Source of the DNA: GCA-2687025 sp964473525
GTDB taxonomy: Bacteria; Poribacteria; WGA-4E; GCA-2687025
Direction of reading: 5' to 3'
Assembly: GCA_964473525.1 (NCBI GenBank)
Contig: CAYYPK010000010.1
Span: 152,852-216,851, forward strand
Length of the DNA: 64,000 bases
The notes under the pieces were generated by a model that searched no databases, had not been told where the DNA came from, and saw nothing but the letters and a program-made list of their open reading frames with translations. Position 1 is the stretch's first letter, and each line of letters starts with the position of its first letter. The position numbers and the translations under genes were made by a program. Positions 10,901 to 17,145 of this stretch are shown one piece after another.

Positions 10901-11184
10901 CGCTCAGCCGGTCCAGCGGCGATGTCGCGCACTTCTCGTTCGCGACCAACCAGGCCGACAGCGCCGACGTCACCGTCAGCGTCTTCGACGTGTCTGGCAC
11001 GCTCGTGTACGAGACCACGGCTCCCGCCGACCGCGACCGTTCTACGAACGGCCAGACGATCGCGTGGGATCTGCGCAACGGCAGCGGCAAGGAAGTCGCG
11101 AGCGGCATCTACGTGTATCGCTTGGAACTCAGGGACGGTCAGAGCACTGCGCGCAACATGGGTCGCATGCTCGTCGTCAGATAG
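4912..11184 (+). CDS. giant secreted Ig-like repeat protein with FlgD/T9SS-type C-terminal domain
   Basis: A signal peptide begins at the chosen ATG (MTSRTLRVFAAILVALLSG, likely cut after TAYAQ). An in-frame GTG at 4708 would put 68 polar residues before it and is unlikely. After an N-terminal domain (about residues 30-160) there are some 16 tandem Ig-like units of about 107 residues. Each opens with a YDTQAPxVxSxxP-type linker and ends with GxYTxxVxxxDxAGN, as in bacterial adhesin or cadherin-like domains. The last 95 residues (from VYVWPNPLSR, then SVFDVSG, IAWDLRNGSGKEVASGIYVYRLE) match the FlgD-like / type IX sorting C-terminal domain. Total about 2,090 residues. The next gene encodes a PorV-like protein 34 bases downstream. 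I infer a very large cell-surface or released adhesive fibre; substrate and true export route are unknown. Confidence 0.85.
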   Translation: MTSRTLRVFAAILVALLSGATAYAQSFVNGPFAIDSTGETGTPSINPSVQQASVVFETDGAGHYRVIVDTHGVGAVGAPDGVFDADDDWVWEGVAGVQPTPAFAGGDTAVTVRADWDGLTTWEGSVVADDGVYTAQVALASLPEEITGGTATTATVQIEIDTVAPAVSLDIPAVSPDGDGVGDSVVVTYGASEAGGFGEFVTASGPVLNAPSIALPGTVPTAGTTTWAGSDITGAALPDGSYDITLIVTDAAGNEGSVTTSVIVDTEDPLLVDLQPAAGSRLNSTVTEIVASLDALDGSPIDLDSAQITLTGSAGVVAGTIEQDVAGSSVSMLLDTPLTTSTENGTYTVDVSIADEAGNAVTRSATFTFDTVAPVVSQVTSADGADLGSGVPLPASDTLVITLEEAGTGIDSSSAAVTLSGPSGAVVPLGVNVEPLSISASYANLSEEGVYTLVVDGVRDLAGNVGSSRTATFLHDATAPAIVDLAPLDIASAGVGRVSEPIAAVIMTGSDELSDLDFAASSIVLTGPDGVVSGSAIDDDASRLTLELDMPLSGLGDADGDYTAEATIADEAGNLRQRTYAFVYDTQPPTATGSIPAAGATVSGEISSVLIDVADATSGVDLANVSVSVSGPAGPLPSSALAEDADTVRVSFPTLRDDGSADGSYQIQLTLVDMNGNTAVDVREFTYAGRAPLVASLTPADGSATNRLSQVSATLADQAGSGLDLASSAIAVTDPTGSDVAGSTSHDGNATITYLADAPVATDGSADGVYSVTVTSVDQRGATADTTATVLLDTLAPTVESQSPENGSTFSDATPTITVSMDDAGAGIDLGATQATLTGPDGAEVALTVRNDGAGSILLSTPRLTLTGTYHLTVTPVDRAGNVGLAWNTLLTHEIAHASVVSIEPANRGFTTSLDAVVVTLADASAASTIELLSPDGARLIGSSTFADGALTFTPETPPVADGRDDGEYTVVVVPANASGAAGESRTFRFTYDTQPPEITSVDPIELLNAEVFVSRSLARIVASISDASSGVDLTASAVRLLDESGAEVLGVLENDNNATVWLQMASPLIPGGASDGRYTAEVTAVDRAGHAKVLSQTLVYDTSAPTVTSSSPAADETVTEAITTMTVEIGDGGGSGLDVAGSQITLLNPDGAPVATNRSADGDVVTLTFSRLTQVGGYTMQVQGLDRAGNLAENPTSVPFFVALRGPAVTSLTIGGSSSVSHTNDLGEIRAEFVDRSGVGLDFTDDGSSVTVTGPSGPVGGEMVVDGSTLVWTPTVALSSSGADDGEYTVAVTPVDLAGRAGAGLVRRVIYDSQAPHISSASPANTALATTFVNSSVSLVEVVIDDIGMAGVDMDEQSAELVRGNGSRVAGRAAHDGVSTARWQLDAPLATDGSEDGAYAVSVRAVDRAGNAASVDYDIVYDTVAPSLTGSAPSDGSSISATLSAIRPTVSDDGSGIDPVATSLALTGPDGGEVAGRLSYDGADGFSFEIEGRMVDVGQYTLAGVFVDRAGNARAASLSFFRSANTPSVGSTEPATAPADEAFAGPGLDEVRVQLQETGGGGISLAPSHSVIRLIGPSGSDVPGVPAGSGGDELVYTISGGLSEDGSDDGTYRIVVTPANAAGTQGATETLSFIYDSQAPDVDARLGTFLPQGGDPGAIEGFFVNVEDPGSGSGIDWEAVDSGWLVLEAPDGSLVDARVSSDDEASLFIILTTPLASDGSQDGEYILGVFASDRAGNETAVAFSFDLDTTAPVIDGASLTLNDAPVVLDTNSLDYPSAVNTETGVNLRVSIADDGAGVDLAHSSILLQSPQGEIINGTLKQNNVDTLEFTSGPLAAEGLYRVTVTALGADASGLGIQPESTLGATFLYEKTPPTAEITEAGNEGVYESEPAHIAGRAFDGADGGEAAASGVVRVEIGGTGPDGSELPWEEAKDESLEQQNAWSEWSAEFLPSTSGKFRVVARVTDRAGNSNIIDVGTLEFATSLAFKGAVYVWPNPLSRSSGDVAHFSFATNQADSADVTVSVFDVSGTLVYETTAPADRDRSTNGQTIAWDLRNGSGKEVASGIYVYRLELRDGQSTARNMGRMLVVR
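5395..10560 (+). repeat. about 16 tandem Ig-like coding repeats, period about 320 bases
   Basis: Successive linkers (for example DTVAPVVSQ, YDTQPPTATG, LDTLAPTVES, YDTSAPTVTS, YDSQAPHISS, YDTVAPSLTG, LDTTAPVIDG) recur about every 107 codons. The units are diverged at DNA level, so this is an old array and not a fresh expansion. Some linkers have decayed (YAGRAPLVAS, THEIAHASVV, ALRGPAVTS), which marks individual units. Confidence 0.85.
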
Positions 11185-11218
11185 TCACGGCGCTGATTAC
11201 GGAGAGTAAAGCACAGTG

Positions 11219-12139
11219 ATGAAGGCCCCAACAGCGGCGGTCGCGGTGGCTCTGATGGTGGTATCCCTCGGCGCGGCGGCGCAGTCGGACACCAACGAAA
11301 ACGCCGGCACGCGCGCGGTTCCCTTTCTCAAGATGGAGTCTGGCAGTCGCGCGGCCGCCATGGCAGGCGCGTATACCGGGCTCGCCGACGACGCGGACGG
11401 TCTGTTCTGGAACCCGGCGGGCCTGTCCGCCATTGTCAACGAAGAGCTGACGGGCACACAGAACTTCAGCTTCGGCGGCATCAACCACGAGACGGTTGCC
11501 TACGCGCGACGCCTCACGGACAACGGTGTGGGCGCCGTGAGCTTCCAGGGCGCGTTCGCGGAGATAGAGCGTCGCGTCGGTGACACCGAAGAGCCTGACT
11601 CCCTCTTCACCGCCAGCACGTATGCCTTTGGGCTGAGCTACGGACAGACGCTCAGCGATCTCTCGGTGGGTGGCACGCTGAAGGTGCTCCAGGAGCGCTT
11701 CGATGTCGAGAACCACACGGGTGTGGCGATCGACGCCGGCGCCCTCTACGCCACCGCTGACTACTCAGTCGGCATCAGCGTCCTCAGCCTTGGGCCGCAG
11801 ATCGACGACGCCTCCCTGCCGCTGGCGGTACGCGCCGGTGGGTCGTACCTGCTGGCGGACGACGGCCCGCTCGGCGTGGCTGACGTCGTGATGCCCACCG
11901 ACGACGACCCCAGCGTGCGACTCGGCCTAGAGCAATGGTTCTTCGACCAGGTCGCCCTCCGCGCTGGCTACCACTTCACCGGCAGCGCGAACCCCAACAA
12001 GGGGTTCAGCGTGGGATTCGGGTTCAAATCCGAAGGCACGCAGTCGCTGGAACACGTGGACTTTGAACTCGACTACGCCTTCGTCCCAGAAGACGGCATC
12101 GCGGACGCGCACCGCGTGTCGTTCCTCACGCGGTTCTAG
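11219..12139 (+). CDS. PorV/PorQ (UPF0164)-like outer-membrane protein
   Basis: 306 residues with a signal peptide (MKAPTAAVAVALMVVSLGAAAQ). The mature start has the family pattern GTRAVPFLKMESGSRAAAMAGAYTGLADDADGLFWNPAGL, broken here only for description; it is typical of PorV/PorQ/UPF0164 barrels. The C-terminus (SFLTRF) ends in Phe after alternating strands, as outer-membrane barrels do. In Bacteroidota, PorV shuttles type IX cargo to the surface. Here it lies 34 bases after a gene whose product has a type IX-like C-terminal domain, so a cargo-shuttle role is plausible but inferred. GGAGAG at 11201-11206 serves the start; a GTG at 11216 directly before the ATG is an alternative. Confidence 0.8.
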   Translation: MKAPTAAVAVALMVVSLGAAAQSDTNENAGTRAVPFLKMESGSRAAAMAGAYTGLADDADGLFWNPAGLSAIVNEELTGTQNFSFGGINHETVAYARRLTDNGVGAVSFQGAFAEIERRVGDTEEPDSLFTASTYAFGLSYGQTLSDLSVGGTLKVLQERFDVENHTGVAIDAGALYATADYSVGISVLSLGPQIDDASLPLAVRAGGSYLLADDGPLGVADVVMPTDDDPSVRLGLEQWFFDQVALRAGYHFTGSANPNKGFSVGFGFKSEGTQSLEHVDFELDYAFVPEDGIADAHRVSFLTRF

Positions 12140-12434
12140 CCGGCCGTATACCCCCTGTTCAACAGCGGGCCGCCGCCCTTGCGTTGGGCTCGTGCTGTTT
12201 CCCTGCTCCGCTACGCCTGCGTCCGCCCGTAGCTACGATCTGGCCGATGCCAGATGCCCGCGCATCGGCGCGTCGCGACATGCCTTGTGCGCCCGCGTGC
12301 GACTGGGTGCATCCCAACCAGCAGGTGTGTAGGAGCGCGATGCTGCCGGCGGCGGGACTGCGGCCATGGCGCGGCTAGAGCTCTGCGCTCACGCCCACGA
12401 CCACGGCTAACCCAAGACCCAGGAGTCCACGGGC
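12140..12434. other. intergenic region, no gene seen
   Basis: 295 bases between the PorV-like gene and the GNAT gene. A weak hairpin (CCC-CTGT / ACAG-C-GGG, 12152-12169) just after the stop could end transcription. Open frames here have no recognisable protein features and no ribosome-binding sites. No clear promoter was found for the GNAT gene. Confidence 0.4.
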
Positions 12435-13046
12435 ATGACGTCTGAGGTCATCGCGTCGGGCGAACGCGCGCTGCTGAGAGACGCGCGGGTCTCCGACGCG
12501 GACAGATGGGTGCACTGGCGGCAACATGGCGAATGGCGAGAGTACGACGCGCCGTGGGAGGCCCTGATTCCGCCACTCACGGTTGAGGAGGAGCAGCGGG
12601 CCACCGAGTCATTCCGCCAGCGATGCTCGGAGGAACCGCGATCACCCCGGCCCACAGCCATCATCGCGACGCCCGCGGACATCCCGGTGGGATCGGTGGT
12701 CCGCTACGCCGAGCAGCGGTTCCCTGACGCCTGGTACGTGGGAATCAACATCTGCGAGGACACGCGCCTTAATCAGGGCATCGGCTCGGAGGCGTTGCGC
12801 CTCTGGGTCGACTACCTGTTCGCACACTCAGACGTGCACCGACTCGGCCTGCGCACGTATTCGTTCAACGCCCGTATGATGCGCGTGGCGGCGAAGGTGG
12901 GATTCGTGCAGGAGGCCGTCGAGCGAGAGCTGATACAGTGGCGAGGCGATTGGCTGGACCGTGTCGGCTACGGCATGCTGCGCAGCGAGTGGGAAGAAGG
13001 ACAGACCGCACCTCTGCTCTCCCCGCGGCCTGCCGAGCGCGACTAG
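12435..13046 (+). CDS. GNAT family N-acetyltransferase (RimJ/RimL type)
   Basis: 203 residues. The pattern is that of RimJ/RimL-like acetyltransferases: an N-terminal segment RALLRDARVSDADRW, a central strand WYVGINICED, the acetyl-CoA loop TRLNQGIGSEALRLW, then a domain-closing VHRLGLRTYSFNARMMRVAAKVGF. AGGAG at 12421-12425 is nine bases before the ATG. The substrate (an amino terminus, amino acid or antibiotic) cannot be told from sequence. The gene stands alone between the PorV-like gene and a convergent minus-strand operon. Confidence 0.88.
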   Translation: MTSEVIASGERALLRDARVSDADRWVHWRQHGEWREYDAPWEALIPPLTVEEEQRATESFRQRCSEEPRSPRPTAIIATPADIPVGSVVRYAEQRFPDAWYVGINICEDTRLNQGIGSEALRLWVDYLFAHSDVHRLGLRTYSFNARMMRVAAKVGFVQEAVERELIQWRGDWLDRVGYGMLRSEWEEGQTAPLLSPRPAERD

Positions 13047-13048
13047 GG

Positions 13049-13079
13049 GCCTCCCTGACGGGCTGCCGATGGGAGAGGC
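13049..13079 (+). terminator. hairpin after GNAT gene
   Basis: GCCTCCC pairs with GGGAGAGGC, with a two-base bulge, starting three bases after the GNAT stop. No T-tract follows, so it is only a possible terminator. Confidence 0.35.
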
Positions 13080-13248
13080 GGCGTGCTGACCTGGGTGCGG
13101 CCGCCATCCACGCGGCCCGGGCCCAACTGGGACTGTCACGCCACTGTCTGGGCGGTCGGGCTCCGTAGCGACGCCATGGCAACGCGCTGCCAATGGACCA
13201 CCGGCGTGGCATCGATCTGTCGCGACCAGAGCGACGCAATGGGCACGA

Positions 13249-13280
13249 GGAAGCCCACCGAGGCAGGCCGGTGGGCTTCC
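13249..13280 (-). terminator. 12-bp perfect hairpin downstream of the NHL gene
   Basis: GGAAGCCCACCG at 13249-13260 pairs perfectly with CGGTGGGCTTCC at 13269-13280, with an 8-base loop. It lies 22 bases beyond the stop of the minus-strand NHL gene and also downstream of the plus-strand GNAT gene. It probably terminates from both sides, although neither side has a T-run. Confidence 0.65.
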
Positions 13281-13302
13281 GCGAGACGTCCCAGCAGGAC
13301 GG

Positions 13303-15288
13303 CTAGAACTTGATGTTCAGCTCGCCGATGAACACGTCGCTCTTGTTCTGCGTCCTCAGCACCTGGTAGAGGTTGCCCTCCAGGTCGAAGAACTCGCGCG
13401 TGTAGTTGCGGCTGGTGTCGTTCGGGTTGTTCGTCTGGTATTGCAGGTACAGGTTCGCGTCGCGCAGGATGTCCCAGTCCACGCCGAACATCGTGCCGCT
13501 GCTATCGCCCGACTGACGCCCTGCCTGCCGGTTGAACTCTGGGAAGAGCGCATCCGTGTCGAGGTTGGACGACCCATCCTCCCGCTGCGCGAAGAGGTTG
13601 AACTCCTTGTACTCGTACGGGTTCGGGTTCACGACTCGACTGACGCCGACGTACAGGTCGTTGTCCCAGTTGCGGTCCTCGAACGTGATGCTGTTCTCAC
13701 GGCGCTCTGGGTAGACCTGGTCGCCGTCGCGGTTGCGGATGATCGAGGAGTTCTCGACGAGGACGTTCCATCGATCCGACAGGTCGTAGTTGAAGAGCAG
13801 ACGCTGACGGCCGTTGAAGTTCGTCTCGTCCTGCGTGTTGTCCGGTACCTGGTCGATGTCCTCGTAGTCCTCGAGGATTTCGTTCGTCTGGTTCATGAAC
13901 TGCGTGGACGAGATGGCATCCAACTCGCTCGCGCGCATCGAGAACCCGGCGAGCGCGTAGCGGCGCAACGAGAAGTCGCTGGCGTCCTGGAGGTAGATCG
14001 CGCCGGCGCCGTCCGCGCCGACGAAAGTCAGGTCGTGCAGATCCTCGTCCATCTGGTCGAGGCGGTACTGCGAGCTGTCGCCGTACGACCCGTCTACGCC
14101 GAACCGCTGCACTCGGTGGATCACCTTGTGGTAGAGCGTGTTCTGAATGCGCACGGCTTCTTGCAGCGCCTTGTCCGTCAGCGCCTTGCTACCGGCATCG
14201 TCCTGCTCGTCAAGAAGCGTCAGCTCTTCGAGGCGACGCATGCGGCGCGTGAGAGCCTCGGTGTCGGACAGCGGAGCCAGGGACGAGTTGGAGCTTAGCT
14301 CGCGGAAGGAGCGCTGTCCGCTGGAGAACGCCGAGAGCGACAGCACCTCCAGAGGCACCGACCGCAGTTCCTTGCGAACGAACGCCGAGTCGTCCTTCAC
14401 GATGAGCTGGTTGTCGACAGTCGCCGCGAGGTAGTGCGGGGCGGTGACTTCGCTGCCGCCAAGACCTTCGGATGCGAACGCCGACTGGAATCGGCCGTCG
14501 TTGTCGAACTTCACGATGCGGTGGTTGCCGGTGTCCGCGACGAACACGCTGCCGTCGGCGCCGACTGCGATGTCCTTCGGCCCGTCGAATTCGCCATCGC
14601 CGGATCCGTAGCGTCCGAACGTCTCCTGACGCTCTCCGTCCGGTGAGTGCTTGTAGACGACCTGCTTGGAGTCGCGCTCCGCGTCCAGGATGAACAGGTT
14701 GCCCTGACGGTCCAAGGCGACCTCGACGCCGCGGTCGTGCCCCGACGGCTGGATGGCGAGCGCAAGCTTGCCCTCGTCGGTGAGAATCTGCTTCACCGGA
14801 ATCACGGGAGACGACTGCGGCAGCGCCGACGCCTTGTCGACCGCGAAGGTGGTCACGAACGCGCCCGCGCTATCGAACTTGTGAACGCAGGGCGTGTAGA
14901 TGTAGACCGGCGGCCCGCTGGCCTCCTCGTCGGGAATCACGACCGCCGTGGTGTCGGCTACGTACACGTTGCCGGCGGTGTCGACGGCGATGTCGCCAGG
15001 CTTCACCAAGACCACGTCAAGCGTCTCGGCCGTGGGCGACGGGTATTCGAACACCGGCGTCCCGTCGGCGCGAAGCTTCTGGATGATGCGATTCTTAGCG
15101 TCGCTGACGTAGACCGACCCCTGGGCGTCGAACGCCAGGTTGATCTCCGAACTGAAGCCGCCGCCGCCGGAGCCCTTGCGCCCGAACGACTGCTCAAACT
15201 CCAGGTACCCGAGCGCATGCGCGGACCCCGCAATCGCCAGCGCGCCGGCCGCGAGGATCAGAAGACCTATGTGCGATCGCTTTGTCAC
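13303..15288 (-). CDS. exported NHL-repeat protein with C-terminal outer-membrane-barrel-like domain
   Basis: 661 residues. Signal peptide (HIGLLILAAGALAIAGSAHA). Residues about 30-310 hold four or five NHL blades (INLAFDAQGSVYVSDAKNR, DIAVDTAGNVYVADT, VEVALDRQGNLFILDAE, DIAVGADGSVFVADTGNHR). A helical linker follows (around 330-400, charged Leu/Glu/Arg-rich), then the last 170 residues are alternating strands rich in Asn, Tyr and Arg (LLFNYDLSDRW, NDLYVGVSR, NLYLQYQTNN, DVFIGELNIKF) that end in Phe. This is what an outer-membrane barrel end looks like. The start overlaps the stop of the ABC gene by 4 bases (ATGA type), so it is the third gene of a minus-strand operon. Function unknown: possibly a surface sensor or scaffold coupled to the exporter. 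Confidence 0.75.
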   Translation of the reverse strand: MTKRSHIGLLILAAGALAIAGSAHALGYLEFEQSFGRKGSGGGGFSSEINLAFDAQGSVYVSDAKNRIIQKLRADGTPVFEYPSPTAETLDVVLVKPGDIAVDTAGNVYVADTTAVVIPDEEASGPPVYIYTPCVHKFDSAGAFVTTFAVDKASALPQSSPVIPVKQILTDEGKLALAIQPSGHDRGVEVALDRQGNLFILDAERDSKQVVYKHSPDGERQETFGRYGSGDGEFDGPKDIAVGADGSVFVADTGNHRIVKFDNDGRFQSAFASEGLGGSEVTAPHYLAATVDNQLIVKDDSAFVRKELRSVPLEVLSLSAFSSGQRSFRELSSNSSLAPLSDTEALTRRMRRLEELTLLDEQDDAGSKALTDKALQEAVRIQNTLYHKVIHRVQRFGVDGSYGDSSQYRLDQMDEDLHDLTFVGADGAGAIYLQDASDFSLRRYALAGFSMRASELDAISSTQFMNQTNEILEDYEDIDQVPDNTQDETNFNGRQRLLFNYDLSDRWNVLVENSSIIRNRDGDQVYPERRENSITFEDRNWDNDLYVGVSRVVNPNPYEYKEFNLFAQREDGSSNLDTDALFPEFNRQAGRQSGDSSGTMFGVDWDILRDANLYLQYQTNNPNDTSRNYTREFFDLEGNLYQVLRTQNKSDVFIGELNIKF

Positions 15289-17135
15289 GACGTTTCTCCC
15301 ACCGCGTCCGTGTGGAGTGAAGCCACTTCTTCCTGACCCCGGTACTGAAGCTCGTAAAGCCGATAGTAGATGCCGCGTTCCCTGAGCAGTTCCGCGTGCG
15401 TGCCGACCTCACGTATCTCGCCCTTGTGCATCACGACGATCTTATCGGCGTCCTGAATCGTCGAGAGTCGGTGGGCGATAATAATCGAAGTGCGCCCCTC
15501 TAGCAAGCGCTTGAGGCCCTCCTGGATGAGCACCTCAGTCTCGGTGTCGATGGAGGATGTGGCCTCGTCCAGGATGAGAATGTCCGGGTCGAACGCCAGC
15601 GCGCGGGCGAACGCGACGAGCTGCTTCTGGCCGCTGGAGAACGTGCTGCCGCCCTCCTTGACCTCAGCGTCCATCCCTCCGGGCAGCGAGGCGATGAACC
15701 TGTCCGCCTGGACCACTTCCGCGGCGCGCGCCACCTGCTCGTCCGAGATCTCCGGCGCGTCGAGTCGGATGTTGTCCGCGATGGTGCCCGAGAAGAGGAA
15801 CACGTCCTGCTGCACGATCCCTATGCGCCGACGCAGCTCGGAAACCTTGAGTTCGCGGACGTCGATGCCGTCCATCAGTATGGACCCGCCCTGGATGTCG
15901 TAGAAGCGACACAGCAGGTTCGTGAGCGTCGTCTTGCCCGACCCCGTCGCGCCCACGACGGCGACCTTCTCGCCGCGCTCGATGGTCAGGTTGATACCGC
16001 GGATGACGTGGTCGTCCTCCTTGTAGGCGAACCATACGTCACGGAACTCCACGGCCTCGCGGAAGGCGGGAATGGCCTTGGCGTCCGGCTTCTCCTGGAT
16101 CGCCGGCTCGGTGTCGAACAGCGTGAATACGCGCTCCGACGACGCCATGGCGATCAGGAGGGTGTTGTACTGCTCGCTGAGCGCGCGCAGCGGCCAGAAG
16201 AACCGCTGACCCCATACCAGGAACGCGAACAACTCGCCCAGCTGGATGTTGTCCTGCACAACCTGCCCGCCGCCGTACCAGATAACCACGGCAGTCGCCA
16301 AGCCGCCGGCGAACTCGATGAGCGGCCCGAAGAACGACATGGCGATGACCGCCCGCAGGGCCGCGCTCAAGTACTCCGTGTTGATTCCCCTGAACCGACG
16401 AACGGTCGACGCTTCCTGGTTGAACAGTTGTAGCGTCGTCAGTCCGCCGATGCGCTCGTTCATGAAGGCGTTCATGCGGGACAGCTGCCGGCGCCACTCG
16501 CGGTAAGCCTTCCTCGACAGCACCTGGTAGAAGAGCGTCGCCATCGCGATGATGGGCAGCACCGCGAGCGTGACGAGCGCGAACTTCCAGTTCATGACGA
16601 ACATCATCACGCAGATGGTGATGAGCCCGACAACGCTCCCGATGGAGTCGACGATGCCCGACGCGAACAGCTCGTTGAGCGCGGCGACGTCGTTCATGAC
16701 GCGCGTCATCAGCCGACCGACGGCGGTCGTGTCGAAGAACGCGGCGTGCAGCTTGTGGATATGCGCGTACAGCTGCACGCGCATGTCCCGCATGATGTGC
16801 TGCCCCATGATCTGCATCATGTACGTGCGCAGGAACGAGGCGGCCAGATCCACGAGCAGCAGCGCGAAGTACAGCGTCACGACGCCGCGCAACGCAAACA
16901 GCACGGCGCCGAACTCGCGATTGCGAAGGGCGTCGCTGTTGATGTGTTCGTCGATGGCGTACTTCGCGAGCAAGGGCGTGACGTTGCGCGCGCCCTCGGC
17001 GATGAGGATCAGCACGAGCCCGACGAGCACCCGACCGGTGTACGGCTTCACGTAGCCGATGAGCCGGCGGAAGATCTCACGGTCGTAGATCTTTGTGAGT
17101 TCGTCTTCGTCGTATAGGTCGTCGTGCTGGAACAT
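15285..17135 (-). CDS. ABC exporter half-transporter (MdlB/MsbA-like)
   Basis: 616 residues: a six-helix ABC transmembrane domain (residues about 25-330), then an ATPase domain. ATPase motifs are complete: Walker A GATGSGKTT, signature FSSGQKQL, Walker B ILILDEATSSID, and the switch histidine in IIAHRLSTI. It follows another half-transporter on the same strand with a 10-base gap, so the two probably form a heterodimeric MdlA/MdlB-type exporter. Substrate cannot be inferred; lipid, drug or peptide are all possible. The N-terminal extension (MFQHDDLYDEDELTKIYD) is acidic, as in MdlB-like partners. The stop overlaps the NHL gene start. Confidence 0.92.
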   Translation of the reverse strand: MFQHDDLYDEDELTKIYDREIFRRLIGYVKPYTGRVLVGLVLILIAEGARNVTPLLAKYAIDEHINSDALRNREFGAVLFALRGVVTLYFALLLVDLAASFLRTYMMQIMGQHIMRDMRVQLYAHIHKLHAAFFDTTAVGRLMTRVMNDVAALNELFASGIVDSIGSVVGLITICVMMFVMNWKFALVTLAVLPIIAMATLFYQVLSRKAYREWRRQLSRMNAFMNERIGGLTTLQLFNQEASTVRRFRGINTEYLSAALRAVIAMSFFGPLIEFAGGLATAVVIWYGGGQVVQDNIQLGELFAFLVWGQRFFWPLRALSEQYNTLLIAMASSERVFTLFDTEPAIQEKPDAKAIPAFREAVEFRDVWFAYKEDDHVIRGINLTIERGEKVAVVGATGSGKTTLTNLLCRFYDIQGGSILMDGIDVRELKVSELRRRIGIVQQDVFLFSGTIADNIRLDAPEISDEQVARAAEVVQADRFIASLPGGMDAEVKEGGSTFSSGQKQLVAFARALAFDPDILILDEATSSIDTETEVLIQEGLKRLLEGRTSIIIAHRLSTIQDADKIVVMHKGEIREVGTHAELLRERGIYYRLYELQYRGQEEVASLHTDAVGETS

Positions 17136-17145
17136 CGGCGCGGCC

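Noticed and set aside
13356..13577. Short Thr/Arg-rich frames on the minus strand inside the NHL gene
   Set aside because: They are shifted reading frames of the barrel-coding region; no start signals.
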